A DNA stretch of 63,801 nt from Methylophilales bacterium LSUCC0135. Its GTDB lineage: Bacteria; Pseudomonadota; Gammaproteobacteria; Burkholderiales; Methylophilaceae. The translations under genes and the position numbers were made by a program. Within the stretch, counting starts at the first letter, position 1. Each line of letters begins with the position of its first letter. Where the stretch lies: the NCBI GenBank assembly GCA_001704575.1, contig MCAW01000005.1, forward strand, positions 1 through 63,801. Reading direction: 5' to 3'. The notes beneath the pieces were generated by a model. The model did not search any database, was not told the DNA's origin, and was given only the letters and a program-made list of their open reading frames with translations. Positions 18,531-28,120 of the stretch are shown one piece after another.

Positions 18531-19574
18531 TCAGGCGAAAGTTTCCTTGTTGGCCGCCTTGGTGCGGGCTTCGCCAACAGAGATAATATTGCGCTGCACC
18601 AATTCCTTCAGATTTTGATCCAGCGTCTGCATGCCGACATTCTGGCCGGTCTGAATCGCCGAATACATTTGCGCGATCTTGTTTTCGCGGATCAGATTGC
18701 GGATTGCCGGCGTACCGATCATGATCTCGTGCGCGGCCACCCGGCCCTGACCGTCCTTGGTCTTGCACAAGGTCTGCGAGATCACGGCGCGCAGCGATTC
18801 CGACAACATGGAGCGCACCATGTCCTTTTCCGCAGCGGGGAAGACGTCGACGATACGGTCTATGGTCTTGGCGGCGGAGCTGGTATGCAGGGTGCCGAAC
18901 ACCAGGTGGCCGGTTTCGGCAGCGGTGAGGGCCAGGCGTATGGTCTCCAGATCGCGCATTTCGCCGACCAGAATCACGTCCGGGTCTTCACGCAATGCCG
19001 AACGCAGCGCGTTGGCAAAGGAGAGCGTATGCGGTCCGACTTCGCGCTGATTGATGAGGCACTTCTTCGACTGGTGAACAAACTCGATCGGGTCTTCTAC
19101 CGTAAGGATATGGCCGTGCTCGGTGTCATTGATGAAATCGACCATGGCCGCCAGCGTGGTCGATTTGCCTGATCCGGTCGGGCCGGTTACCAGACAGATG
19201 CCGCGCGGATTCTGCGCGATTTCCTTGAAAATGGGAGGGCAGTTCAGTTGCTCCAGGGTCAGGATTTTGGACGGAATGGTACGGAACACGGCGCCTGCGC
19301 CGCGATTGTGGTTGAAGGCATTGACACGGAAGCGGGCCAGATTGGGGATTTCAAACGAAAAGTCGCACTCCAGTATTTCCTCGTAAACCTTGCGCTGACC
19401 GTCGTTCATGATGTCGTACACCATGTCATGCACTTCATTGTGCTCCATGGCAGGCACATTGATCCTGCGTACATCGCCATGCACCCGGATCATGGGCGGT
19501 AAACCGGCCGAAAGGTGCAGGTCGGATGCCTTGTTTTTGACCGAAAACGCCAGTAAATCCGAGATATCCACCAT
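18531..19574 (-). CDS. pilT: Type IV pilus retraction ATPase PilT
   Basis: Powers pilus retraction for twitching and DNA uptake. It has 347 residues, the typical size. Walker A GPTGSGKSTTLAAM is near residue 130, the Asp/His boxes are in the middle, and AIRNLIRENKIAQM is the PilT signature in the C-terminal domain. An AGGAG ribosome site precedes the ATG. The start region is divergent from yggS, an arrangement conserved in many beta- and gammaproteobacteria. Confidence 0.96.
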   Translation of the reverse strand: MVDISDLLAFSVKNKASDLHLSAGLPPMIRVHGDVRRINVPAMEHNEVHDMVYDIMNDGQRKVYEEILECDFSFEIPNLARFRVNAFNHNRGAGAVFRTIPSKILTLEQLNCPPIFKEIAQNPRGICLVTGPTGSGKSTTLAAMVDFINDTEHGHILTVEDPIEFVHQSKKCLINQREVGPHTLSFANALRSALREDPDVILVGEMRDLETIRLALTAAETGHLVFGTLHTSSAAKTIDRIVDVFPAAEKDMVRSMLSESLRAVISQTLCKTKDGQGRVAAHEIMIGTPAIRNLIRENKIAQMYSAIQTGQNVGMQTLDQNLKELVQRNIISVGEARTKAANKETFA

Positions 19575-19637
19575 GTGCTCCTGTTATAATTTTCGCAGCT
19601 TCAAGTCTCTGTCAAAAACAGCGAAGATGATTGGATT

Positions 19638-20324
19638 ATGACCTCTATTAGCGAACGCTTGCAAGCTGTGCGGGCAAGCATTGAGCAAGCCGCCGCAGTC
19701 GCCGGGCGCCCGCCGCAGGAGGTGCATCTGCTGGCTGTCAGCAAGGCGCACCCGGCAAGCGCATTACGCGAAGCTTATGCCGCCGGCCAGCGTATGTTCG
19801 GCGAAAACTACCTGCAGGAAGCGCTCGCCAAGCAGGATGAACTGGCCGATCTCCCGATCGAGTGGCATTTCATCGGGCCGATTCAAAGCAATAAAACACA
19901 GGCCATCGCGCAACACTTCGACTGGGTGCACAGCGTAGACCGGCTCAAGATCGCCGAACGCCTCAATGCGGCCCGGCCCACATCGAAAGGACCGCTGCAG
20001 CTATGCCTGCAGGTCAATGTCAGCAACGAGGAGACCAAAAGCGGGCTCACGCCGGATGCGACCTTGATCCTCGCACAAGAGATTCAGAGCCTGCCGGCAT
20101 TGAAGTTGCGCGGCCTCATGGCCATCCCGGGACCGACCAGCGACACGCAAATGCAGCGCGCCCAATTCCATCAGGTAAGATCGCTCTTTCAGCAATTGCA
20201 GCAACAAGGATTCAACCTCGATACCCTGTCCATCGGCATGTCCGAGGACTTTCCCGCCGCCATCGCCGAAGGTGCCACCATCGTGCGTATCGGCTCCGCC
20301 ATTTTCGGACCCAGAAAGCCATGA
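19638..20324 (+). CDS. yggS: PLP homeostasis protein YggS/PROSC
   Basis: A 228-residue alanine-racemase-like barrel that binds pyridoxal phosphate and buffers its supply. The PLP lysine is K36 in LLAVSKAHPAS, and GENYLQEA plus the C-terminal IGMSEDFPAAI match the family. It overlaps proC by ATGA. Confidence 0.95.
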   Translation: MTSISERLQAVRASIEQAAAVAGRPPQEVHLLAVSKAHPASALREAYAAGQRMFGENYLQEALAKQDELADLPIEWHFIGPIQSNKTQAIAQHFDWVHSVDRLKIAERLNAARPTSKGPLQLCLQVNVSNEETKSGLTPDATLILAQEIQSLPALKLRGLMAIPGPTSDTQMQRAQFHQVRSLFQQLQQQGFNLDTLSIGMSEDFPAAIAEGATIVRIGSAIFGPRKP

Positions 20325-21163
20325 CCACAGAACACCAACATCAACCCGACAACCCCAGAATCAGTTTTATCGGCGGCGGCAACATGGCGCGCGCACTGAT
20401 CGGCGGCATGCTGCAGCAAGGCGTCAGCGCCTCCAGAATCAACGTGATCGAATCAGACGCGGAAAAGCGCAACCAGCTGAAACATGATTTCAACTCCAAC
20501 GTCACCGAGCAGCTGCCGAGCGCCGCTGCCAGCGATGTCATCGTGCTGGCAGTCAAGCCGCAACAACTGCGCGACGTTTCGATCTTTCTCGGCAGCCTGC
20601 TGAAAGACCAGCTCATCATCTCGATTGCAGCAGGCGTCCGTAGCGGCGATCTGGCGCGCTGGCTGGGCGGTTATGAAGCCATCGTGCGCGTCATGCCGAA
20701 CACACCCGCGCAGATACAGGCCGGCGTTTCCGCCTTGTTCGCTGCCAGCGGCGTCAGCCCCCGGCAGAAGCAGCAGGCAGAGAGCCTGATGCAGGCCGTA
20801 GGAGTTACCCTGTGGCTGGATGACGAAGCCAGAATGGATGCGGTCACGGCGATTTCAGGCAGCGGCCCGGCCTATGTCTTTTACCTGATCGAGGCCATGC
20901 AGGAGGCCGCAGCAGCATTGGGTTTCTCTGCAGAAGAGGCAAAAATGCTGAGCCTGCAGACTTTCGCAGGGGCTACCCGGCTCGCCATGCAAAGTGACGA
21001 AAACCCTGCAACCCTGCGCCAACAGGTGACCTCCAAAGGCGGCACCACCGAACGCGCCATTCAAAGTCTGGAAGCCGCCGGCGTCAAAGCCGCCATCAGC
21101 GCTGCCGCCCATGCTGCCGCGCAACGCTCCAAGGAACTGGGCGACCTGCTTGGCGCAGAATGA
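20321..21163 (+). CDS. proC: Pyrroline-5-carboxylate reductase
   Basis: Makes proline from pyrroline-5-carboxylate with NAD(P)H. It has 280 residues, with the Rossmann motif FIGGGNMARALIGG near the N terminus and the C-terminal family signature TSKGGTTERAIQSLEAAGV. It starts inside the yggS stop (ATGA). An N-terminal His/Gln-rich stretch precedes the conserved start. yggT follows after 39 bp. Confidence 0.96.
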   Translation: MTTEHQHQPDNPRISFIGGGNMARALIGGMLQQGVSASRINVIESDAEKRNQLKHDFNSNVTEQLPSAAASDVIVLAVKPQQLRDVSIFLGSLLKDQLIISIAAGVRSGDLARWLGGYEAIVRVMPNTPAQIQAGVSALFAASGVSPRQKQQAESLMQAVGVTLWLDDEARMDAVTAISGSGPAYVFYLIEAMQEAAAALGFSAEEAKMLSLQTFAGATRLAMQSDENPATLRQQVTSKGGTTERAIQSLEAAGVKAAISAAAHAAAQRSKELGDLLGAE

Positions 21164-21202
21164 ACTTGACCAAAACGTAACCCATCTAGCGGAAAATCAC
21201 CC

Positions 21203-21778
21203 ATGATCAGCAACGCCTTACAATTTCTGCTGCACACGGTACTGGGGCTGTTTACCATCGCCGTGCTGTTGCGCTTTTACCTGCAAGCCGTCAACGCTCC
21301 CTTCCACAACCCGGTTTCACAGGCTGTGATTGCCATCACCGCTTTTGCGGTAAAGCCGTTGCGGCGTATCGTGCCGAACTGGGGGAAGCTGGATTTGTCG
21401 ACACTAGTGCTGGCCTGGAGCAGCCAGTTTCTGCTCTATCTGGGCTTGCTGCTGACGCAGGATTTTCCGTTAATGGTCGCTGGGCCCATGGTCTGGGTCG
21501 CATTGGCAGGACTGGCGCTGGTCGGCATACTCAAGTTCAGCATCTACATTTTTCTTTATGCTGTCATCCTGCATGCCATCCTCAGCTGGCTCAATCCAAA
21601 CACCATCATCACACCGGCGCTGAATGCGCTGACGCGCCCGGTCATGCTGCCGGTTCAGCGCCATGTGCCTAGGCTGGGTGGTATCGACCTGTCGCCTGTC
21701 GTCATTTTCATCGCGGCACAACTGCTGTTGATGCTGATTGTGGCGCCGCTTGAAGCGCAGATGTTGGGGTTGTTCTAG
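21203..21778 (+). CDS. yggT: YggT family membrane protein
   Basis: A 191-residue integral membrane protein with two YGGT repeats, each carrying the NP...(V/L)RPV-like signature (PFHNPVSQAV...LRRIVPNWGKLDLS, then NALTRPVMLPVQRHVPRLGGIDLS). There are four to five membrane helices. The function is not firmly known. It is the third gene after yggS-proC, its usual place. Confidence 0.92.
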   Translation: MISNALQFLLHTVLGLFTIAVLLRFYLQAVNAPFHNPVSQAVIAITAFAVKPLRRIVPNWGKLDLSTLVLAWSSQFLLYLGLLLTQDFPLMVAGPMVWVALAGLALVGILKFSIYIFLYAVILHAILSWLNPNTIITPALNALTRPVMLPVQRHVPRLGGIDLSPVVIFIAAQLLLMLIVAPLEAQMLGLF

Positions 21779-21806
21779 CCTGGACTGCGCTGAATGCCGC
21801 CCACAC

Positions 21807-23258
21807 CTACATCAGGACAATATCGAAGGTTTCCTGCGCGTATTGCGGCTCGGCCTGCAAAGATACCGGCTTGCCGATGAAATCGGACAGATTGGCGAGA
21901 CTTTGCGACTCCTCGTCCATCATCATCTCGATCACCTTGGGCGAGGCGATCACGCGGAACTCGCGTGCGCTGAACTGGCGAGCGTGTCTTAACAATTCAC
22001 GCAGAATCTCGTAGCACATGGTCTGCGCGGTTTTCAGTTCGCCGCGCCCCTGACAGGCCGGACAAGGTTCGCAGAGAATATGGGCAAGACTTTCACGTGT
22101 GCGTTTGCGCGTCATCTCCACCAGCCCAAGCACGGAAAAACCGCTGACCCAAGTACGCGCGCGGTCTTTCGCCACCATCTTGTTGAGTTCCTGCAAAACG
22201 CCCTCACGCTGCTCGTCTTCATCCATGTCGATGAAATCGATGATGATGATGCCGCCCAGATTGCGCAGGCGCAGTTGCCTGGCGATACACTGTGCGGCTT
22301 CGAGATTGGTCTTGAATATGGTGTCGGAGAGTGATTTGCCGTTGACGAAACTGCCGGTATTGACGTCCACCGTGGTCAGCGCTTCGGTCTGGTCGAAGAT
22401 CAGATAGCCGCCGGACTTCATTTCCACCTTGCGCGACATGGCTTTCTTGATCTCGTTTTCGACGTTGTACATGTCGAACAGCGGCCGCTCGCCCTGATAG
22501 TGTTCCAGCCGCCTGACCGCGCTTTGCGCATAGAGCTCGCCGAATTCCAGCAGCTTTTGATAGGTCTCGCGCGAATCGACCAGAATGCGCTCCGTTTCTC
22601 CATTCACCACATCGCGCATGACCCGCATCGGCAGGCTGAGGTCCTGAAACACCAGCGAACGGCTGCCCGCCGTGCGGCTCGACGCCTGAATGTTGTGCCA
22701 GACTTTTTCCAGATAATCGATATCTGCCAGCAACTCCTCGTCGGTCGCCGTCTCCGACATGGTGCGAATGATATAGCCGCCGCTATGCGTTTCCGGCAGC
22801 AGCCTGATCAAACGTTCACGCAGCAGCTCGCGCTCGCTTTCGTCCTCGATCCGCTGCGAGACTCCGATATGGGTCTGTTGCGGCAAATACACCAGAAAAC
22901 GGCCGGCGATGCTGATCTGCGTGGTCAGCCGCGCGCCCTTGGTGCCGATCGGCTCCTTGATCACCTGCACGATGAGCGGCTGCCCTTCCTGCAAGACTTC
23001 CTGTATGGTTTTTTCCTGATCGGCACTGGTGCATTCGAGCACATCGGCCACATGTAGAAACGCAGCCCGCTGCAGGCCGATTTCAACGAATGCCGACTGC
23101 ATGCCCGGCAGCACCCGGCACACCGTACCCTTGTAGATATTGCCGACCAGACCGAGCGAAGCATTTCGCTCGATGTGCAGCTCCTGCACCACGCCCTGCT
23201 CCATGATGGCTACCCGGGTTTCCTGCGGGGTGACGTTGATGAGAATTTCTTCAGCCAT
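21807..23258 (-). CDS. rng: Ribonuclease G
   Basis: A 483-residue endoribonuclease of the RNase E/G family, acting in 16S rRNA 5' maturation and mRNA decay. An N-terminal S1 domain (about 35-125) is followed by the DNase I-like catalytic core with IIIIDFIDMDEDEQ near 300, and the zinc-link CEPCPACQGRG near 410. It lacks RNase E's long C-terminal scaffold. It overlaps maf by 8 bp, a common pairing. Confidence 0.95.
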   Translation of the reverse strand: MAEEILINVTPQETRVAIMEQGVVQELHIERNASLGLVGNIYKGTVCRVLPGMQSAFVEIGLQRAAFLHVADVLECTSADQEKTIQEVLQEGQPLIVQVIKEPIGTKGARLTTQISIAGRFLVYLPQQTHIGVSQRIEDESERELLRERLIRLLPETHSGGYIIRTMSETATDEELLADIDYLEKVWHNIQASSRTAGSRSLVFQDLSLPMRVMRDVVNGETERILVDSRETYQKLLEFGELYAQSAVRRLEHYQGERPLFDMYNVENEIKKAMSRKVEMKSGGYLIFDQTEALTTVDVNTGSFVNGKSLSDTIFKTNLEAAQCIARQLRLRNLGGIIIIDFIDMDEDEQREGVLQELNKMVAKDRARTWVSGFSVLGLVEMTRKRTRESLAHILCEPCPACQGRGELKTAQTMCYEILRELLRHARQFSAREFRVIASPKVIEMMMDEESQSLANLSDFIGKPVSLQAEPQYAQETFDIVLM

Positions 23259-23847
23259 TTTTCAGTAACTCGATTCCTGCGCTGCGTAAAAGTTGTGCGG
23301 TCTCAAACACCGGCAGCCCCATGACGCCGGAATAACTGCCTTCGATACGCTTGATGAATATGCCGGCCAAACCCTGTATGCCATAGGCACCGGCCTTGTC
23401 ATATGGTTCGCCGCTGGCGACGTAGGCGAGAATATCGGCATCGCTGATCGCCGTCATCTCGACATGCGTTGTGGAAAGCGCCGTTTCGGTACCTACCGCA
23501 GTGGCGACCGCGACCGCCGTGTGCACCTCGTGCCATCGCCCCGAAAGGCTTTTCAGCATGGAAAAAGCCGCCTCTGCATCTGCCGGTTTGCCCAGTATGT
23601 CTCCGTCGAGACAAACCGTCGTATCGGCAGCCAGAACCGGCAGCGGTTCTAGCGATTCGTGCGCGACCCGGCGCAGGCAGACTTCCGCCTTCTCTCTGGC
23701 GAGACGGATGGCATAGGCCGCCACGGTTTCTACCTCATGCGGGTTTTCATCGATATGCGACGGCAGCACCTGGCATGCAATGCCGAGTTGTTGCAGCAAT
23801 TCGCGGCGGCGAGGCGATTGCGAAGCGAGATAAATCCTGTTGTTCAT
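23251..23847 (-). CDS. maf: Maf nucleotide pyrophosphatase (YhdE type)
   Basis: A 198-residue house-cleaning nucleotide pyrophosphatase, probably acting on dTTP/UTP. The family start YLASQSPRRRELLQQLG, the ADTTVCLDG motif and the C-terminal YSGVMGLPVFETAQLL are intact. It is the first gene of the maf-rng unit and overlaps rng by 8 bp. Confidence 0.93.
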   Translation of the reverse strand: MNNRIYLASQSPRRRELLQQLGIACQVLPSHIDENPHEVETVAAYAIRLAREKAEVCLRRVAHESLEPLPVLAADTTVCLDGDILGKPADAEAAFSMLKSLSGRWHEVHTAVAVATAVGTETALSTTHVEMTAISDADILAYVASGEPYDKAGAYGIQGLAGIFIKRIEGSYSGVMGLPVFETAQLLRSAGIELLKNG

Positions 23848-23928
23848 GAAGCCCTATGACGATCCGCACAAGTCCATATAGAATGGTCCGACCAACGCTG
23901 ATAATACCCAAACTGAAGGATTAAACCT

Positions 23929-24561
23929 ATGCTCGAATGGGCTTATTTGTTCAAGATCGGCATTGCATTGTTCGCTATCGTCAACCCGATCGGCAGCGTA
24001 CCGATTTTCATCAGCGCAACCGAAGGCTGGAGCAGGGCCGACCGCGAACGTATCGCCAGAACCGTCGCCTTCACCGTATTTCTGGTACTTTCCCTCTCTG
24101 CCGTGCTCGGCGACAAGATTCTGGCTTTCTTCAGCATCAGCATCCCTTCGTTTCAGGTCGGCGGCGGCATTTTGCTGATCCTGATTGCCATTTCAATGAT
24201 GTACGGAAAAATGAGCGAAGCCAGACAAACCCGGGAAGAAGCTGCCGTAGTGGCCGAGCGCGAAGCGATTGCCATCGTTCCGCTCAGCATCCCGCTGCTC
24301 GCCGGGCCAGGTGCCATCAGCAGCATGATCATCGCAGCGCAGGCCAGCCCCGGCATGATCGGCCAGTTTTCACTGACGCTGCCGATCGGTATCGTCTGCC
24401 TCATGGTATGGCTTGCACTCAGCCTTTCCACCAGCATTGCCGAGCGCATGGGCACCATAGGCATCAACATCGTCACGCGACTGATGGGTCTGATCCTGGC
24501 GGCGATGGCGGTCGAATTCATTGCCAACGGCCTGCAAGGGTTGTTTCCGCGGTTAGCCTGA
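23929..24561 (+). CDS. MarC family integral membrane protein
   Basis: A 210-residue UPF0056/MarC protein with about six membrane helices and the family motif NPIGSVPIFIS near the N terminus. The substrate is unknown; MarC is no longer thought to confer multidrug resistance. A GAAGGA ribosome site lies before the ATG. It stands alone between divergent maf-rng and nudJ-mnmA. Confidence 0.9.
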   Translation: MLEWAYLFKIGIALFAIVNPIGSVPIFISATEGWSRADRERIARTVAFTVFLVLSLSAVLGDKILAFFSISIPSFQVGGGILLILIAISMMYGKMSEARQTREEAAVVAEREAIAIVPLSIPLLAGPGAISSMIIAAQASPGMIGQFSLTLPIGIVCLMVWLALSLSTSIAERMGTIGINIVTRLMGLILAAMAVEFIANGLQGLFPRLA

Positions 24562-24606
24562 TCCTGCGCGGCAGGGTAAAATGCTGTTTTTGAACCTGAA
24601 GCTATC

Positions 24607-25050
24607 ATGATCTGGAAACCGAACACGACTGTCGCCGCCATCGTCGAACAGCAGGGGAAATTCCTGCTGGTTGAAGAGGAAACCGCCGATGGCATCCGCC
24701 TCAACCAGCCGGCCGGTCATGTCGAAAATGGCGAGACGCTGGTCGACGCGGTGATCCGCGAGACCAATGAAGAAACCGCCTACGACTTCACGCCCGAACA
24801 TCTGCTCGGCGTCTATCACTGGCGTCATCCGCAGAAGGACATCACCTATCTGCGCTTTGCCTTCATCGGCAAGGCTGGCAGCCACAAACCCGGGCAAAAG
24901 CTGGATACCGGCGTGTTGCGCGCACTGTGGATGAGCCCGGATGAAATCCGTGCCAGCCGCAGCATCCATCGTAGCCCGCAAGTACTCACTTGCGTCGAAC
25001 ATTACCTGGCAGGACAACGCTTTCCCTTGAGCGTGATTACACACTTATGA
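24607..25050 (+). CDS. nudJ: NUDIX phosphatase NudJ
   Basis: A 147-residue NUDIX hydrolase; NudJ of E. coli releases phosphate from HMP-PP and nucleoside triphosphates. The NUDIX box spans about 37-59 ([20 protein letters not shown]...), with Ala where the consensus ends in Gly (EETA rather than EETG). It overlaps mnmA by ATGA, a linkage also seen in other Proteobacteria. Confidence 0.92.
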   Translation: MIWKPNTTVAAIVEQQGKFLLVEEETADGIRLNQPAGHVENGETLVDAVIRETNEETAYDFTPEHLLGVYHWRHPQKDITYLRFAFIGKAGSHKPGQKLDTGVLRALWMSPDEIRASRSIHRSPQVLTCVEHYLAGQRFPLSVITHL

Positions 25051-26123
25051 AACCAAAACGCGTAGTCGTCGGCTTGTCCGGCGGAGTAGATTCCTCAGTT
25101 GCCGCCCTCCTGCTGAAACAGCAGGGTTATGAAGTCGTCGGCCTGTTCATGAAGAACTGGGAGGATGATGACACCGACGAATACTGTTCATCCAGGCAGG
25201 ATCTGATCGATGCGGTCTCGGTCGCCGAAAAAATCGGCATCGAGATCGAAGCAGTCAATTTCAGCAAAGAATACAAGGACCGGGTCTTCGCCAATTTCCT
25301 CGATGAGTATAAAGCCGGTCGCACGCCCAACCCCGACATCCTGTGCAACGCCGAAATCAAGTTCAAGGCTTTCCTCGACCATGCCATGGGGCTCGGTGCC
25401 GACTTGATCGCCACCGGCCATTACGCTCAGGTACGAGAAAAAGACGGCCTCTTTCAGCTGATGAAAGCGGATGACGGCAGCAAGGATCAGAGCTACTTTA
25501 TTTACCGCCTGAATCAGGCACAGCTTTCAAAAACCCTGTTTCCGCTCGGCCATCTGCTCAAGCGCGAGGTGCGCGAAATCGCACGCGAAGCCGGCCTGCC
25601 GACCAGCGAGAAAAAAGACTCCACCGGCATCTGTTTCATAGGCGAGCGGCCGTTCAGGGAGTTTCTCAATCGCTACCTGCCGCGCGAACCCGGCGAAATG
25701 CAGACGCCGGAAGGCAAAGTGGTCGGCCGGCATGAAGGGCTGATGTATTACACACTGGGACAACGCCAGGGCCTGGGCATAGGCGGTTCAAAAATCAGCA
25801 CGGGCGAACCCTGGTTCGTTGCCGGCAAGGACACGAAACGTAATGTACTAATTGTCGTGCAGGGCCACGAACATCCGCTTCTGCTCAGTGACGGGCTGAT
25901 TGCCCGCCAGTTGCACTGGATCTCCGGGCAGAAGCCTGAAACCCACTGGGTCTACGCAGCCAAGACGCGTTACCGCCAGCCCGATGCCCCGTGCGAAATC
26001 GACCGGCTTGAGGGAGACGAGATGGAAGTGCGTTTCGGCCAAGCGCAATGGGCAGTAACACCGGGGCAGTCGGTGGTGGTTTACGAAAGCAACGTCTGCC
26101 TGGGCGGCGGCATTATCTGCTGA
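25047..26123 (+). CDS. mnmA: tRNA-specific 2-thiouridylase MnmA
   Basis: Adds sulfur to U34 of tRNA-Lys, -Glu and -Gln. It has 358 residues. The PP-loop SGGVDSS is at 11-17, the catalytic cysteine lies in [12 protein letters not shown], and the second, persulfide-bearing cysteine in [12 protein letters not shown]. The start is fixed by the ATGA overlap with nudJ. Confidence 0.96.
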   Translation: MKPKRVVVGLSGGVDSSVAALLLKQQGYEVVGLFMKNWEDDDTDEYCSSRQDLIDAVSVAEKIGIEIEAVNFSKEYKDRVFANFLDEYKAGRTPNPDILCNAEIKFKAFLDHAMGLGADLIATGHYAQVREKDGLFQLMKADDGSKDQSYFIYRLNQAQLSKTLFPLGHLLKREVREIAREAGLPTSEKKDSTGICFIGERPFREFLNRYLPREPGEMQTPEGKVVGRHEGLMYYTLGQRQGLGIGGSKISTGEPWFVAGKDTKRNVLIVVQGHEHPLLLSDGLIARQLHWISGQKPETHWVYAAKTRYRQPDAPCEIDRLEGDEMEVRFGQAQWAVTPGQSVVVYESNVCLGGGIIC

Positions 26124-26184
26124 GTATCTTTTCGGGCGGGTCTGGCGACCGCAGTCACTGGTGGCTGCCGATCCCGAGACAGGG

Positions 26185-27072
26185 TCAAGCTGCCAGCACC
26201 GAAGCCGCCTCTTCGATGATCGTAATCGCTGCCGGCTGCTGCTCTCCCGCCTCGCGGGTAATGGCATAGAACTCCTCTTGCAGTTCGTCCACCCTGCCTA
26301 TCATGACCAGTCCGAGCCTGCCGACCAGTTCATCCGCCAGGATGGCGGCTGCCGGGAAAATGCCATCGCCTTCCTGGCCAAAAGCCTTCAGTAACGCGCC
26401 ATCATCAAACTCACCCAGCACACGCGGCGCCAAACGCTGCTCCTCCAGCCATCGCTCGATGCGACCGCGCACGGTTGCATCATCTCCGGGAAGATAAAGT
26501 GGCGCATCATCCAGACACGCCGGAAAACTGCCACAGCGGCCGGCCATGGCCGGTGTCGCGAAAAAGGCCAGCGGGCTTTCGCCCAGTCTGCGGCTCTGAC
26601 CGCGAAAATGCATGCGTGCAGGAATAGGCCGGTCGGCGAGCACCAGATCCAGCTTGTGCAACCCCAGTTCAGAAAGCAGGCGGTCCAGCTTGCCTTCACG
26701 GCAGATCAGCCGCACCGGATCGGCCAGCTGGCGGACAGGCGCCAGAAAGCGGTAGGCCAGCGTCTTCGGTACGACATCCGTGATGCCGACACGAAACGGC
26801 TGTGCCGGCGAGCCGCGACGCCTGGATAATGCCAGCTCCAGCGCATTGCCCAGTGCGAATATCTCATCTGCATAGCCCAGCGCCAGCCGGCCGGCCTCGG
26901 TCAGTTCGATACCACGCCCGGCGGGACGGAACAGCGCAGCACCCAGGCTTCTCTCCAGCAACTTGATCTGCGCACTGAGGGTCTGCGGAGTCAGATGCAG
27001 GCGTTCGCTGGCACGCGCCATACTCCCGCTTCGCGCGACTGTCCAGAAATAATGCAGATGCTTGTAGTTCAT
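26185..27072 (-). CDS. nhaR: LysR-family regulator, NhaR-like
   Basis: A 295-residue LysR-type regulator. The N-terminal helix-turn-helix opens MNYKHLHYFWTVARSGSMA, as in NhaR, and is followed by a substrate-binding domain. NhaR senses Na+ and activates nhaA in E. coli, but no antiporter gene is nearby. It runs divergently from htpX across 142 bp that contain a symmetric ATTCG-N7-CGAAT site, so htpX or nhaR itself may be the target. Confidence 0.82.
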   Translation of the reverse strand: MNYKHLHYFWTVARSGSMARASERLHLTPQTLSAQIKLLERSLGAALFRPAGRGIELTEAGRLALGYADEIFALGNALELALSRRRGSPAQPFRVGITDVVPKTLAYRFLAPVRQLADPVRLICREGKLDRLLSELGLHKLDLVLADRPIPARMHFRGQSRRLGESPLAFFATPAMAGRCGSFPACLDDAPLYLPGDDATVRGRIERWLEEQRLAPRVLGEFDDGALLKAFGQEGDGIFPAAAILADELVGRLGLVMIGRVDELQEEFYAITREAGEQQPAAITIIEEAASVLAA

Positions 27073-27083
27073 GGGTGCATACT

Positions 27084-27100
27084 ATTCGAATAAACCGAAT
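27084..27100. promoter_or_regulatory. Candidate LysR-type operator between nhaR and htpX
   Basis: ATTCG (27084-27088), 7 bp, CGAAT (27096-27100) form an inverted repeat of the T-N11-A type bound by LysR regulators. A nested TATTCGAATA palindrome occupies 27083-27092, and a further TATTCGA lies a few bases downstream. The site starts 12 bp upstream of the nhaR start codon. Confidence 0.5.
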
Positions 27101-27214
27101 TGTATAGAATAAATATTCGACTTTATCTGATGTTTGATTGTGCGTAATCTGTGCGCATTTTGTTGCCCTCAGCTCGCGGGCATCGTTCAAGTCAAAAATC
27201 GAAAGGAAACCGTC

Positions 27215-28102
27215 ATGAAACGGATCGCACTTTTCCTGGCCACCAACCTGGCTATTGTGCTGGTGCTGTCGATCACCATGCGCCTGCTGGGCGTCGAACC
27301 TTATCTCAACGCAAACGGACTCAATCTCAAGTCCTTGCTGATATTCGCTGCAGTAATGGGTTTCGGCGGCTCGCTGATTTCGCTGATGATCTCGAAATGG
27401 ACGGCTAAAATGTCGGTCGGCGCGCAGGTCATTGAATCGCCTCGCAATGCGGATGAGCGCTGGCTGATCGAGACGGTGGCGCGCCAGGCACAGGCGGCCG
27501 GCATCCGCATGCCGGAAGTCGCCATTTACGACTCCCCCGACGTCAACGCCTTCGCCACCGGCCCCAGCAAACACAACTCACTGGTCGCCGTCTCCACCGG
27601 CCTGCTGCAAAAAATGACCCGCGAAGAAGCAGAAGCCGTGCTCGGCCACGAAGTATCGCATGCCGCCAACGGCGACATGGTGACATTGGCGCTGATCCAG
27701 GGCGTGGTCAACACCTTTGTCATGTTCCTGTCGCGCGTTATCGGCCACACCGTCGACCGCGTCATTTTCAAGAACGAGCAAGGGCACGGACCGGCCTTCT
27801 TCGTCACCATGATCATCGCCGAGCTGATCCTGGGTATTCTCGCTTCCATCATCGTCATGTGGTTCTCGCGTCAGCGCGAATTCCGCGCCGACCGGGGCGG
27901 CGCCCAACTGGCAGGCCGCCGCGGCATGATCAATGCGCTGAAACGTTTACAGTCTTTGCATGAACCTCATCCGCTACCGGATAAAATGGCGGCATTCGGC
28001 ATCAACGGCGGAAGGAATGGTGGCCTCAAGGCCCTGTTCATGACGCATCCGCCGCTTGAAGACCGCATCGCCGCGCTGGAAGCGGCCAACGATCTGCGCT
28101 AA
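27215..28102 (+). CDS. htpX: HtpX membrane zinc metalloprotease
   Basis: An M48 inner-membrane protease that degrades misfolded membrane proteins. It has 295 residues: two N-terminal helices (about 5-22 and 38-58), the zinc motif HEVSH at 145-149, two further helices, and the downstream [11 protein letters not shown] acidic ligand region. The ATG at 27215 follows GAAAGGAAAC, a good ribosome site. Divergent from nhaR, with terC 18 bp downstream. Confidence 0.94.
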   Translation: MKRIALFLATNLAIVLVLSITMRLLGVEPYLNANGLNLKSLLIFAAVMGFGGSLISLMISKWTAKMSVGAQVIESPRNADERWLIETVARQAQAAGIRMPEVAIYDSPDVNAFATGPSKHNSLVAVSTGLLQKMTREEAEAVLGHEVSHAANGDMVTLALIQGVVNTFVMFLSRVIGHTVDRVIFKNEQGHGPAFFVTMIIAELILGILASIIVMWFSRQREFRADRGGAQLAGRRGMINALKRLQSLHEPHPLPDKMAAFGINGGRNGGLKALFMTHPPLEDRIAALEAANDLR

Positions 28103-28120
28103 GCACCGGAGCACGCGCAC

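Noticed and set aside
17910-19172. A 420-codon open frame on the plus strand opposite pilT and pilU
   Set aside because: It spans the pilU-pilT junction antisense to two conserved ATPases and has low-complexity His/Arg/Gln-rich composition. Treated as a shadow.
19575-19637. TTGACA (19615-19610, minus) as the -35 of a pilT promoter
   Set aside because: The -35 is perfect, but at 17-18 bp the -10 would be only AAATTA or AATTAT, while the better TATAAC is 21 bp away. Too uncertain to list as a promoter.
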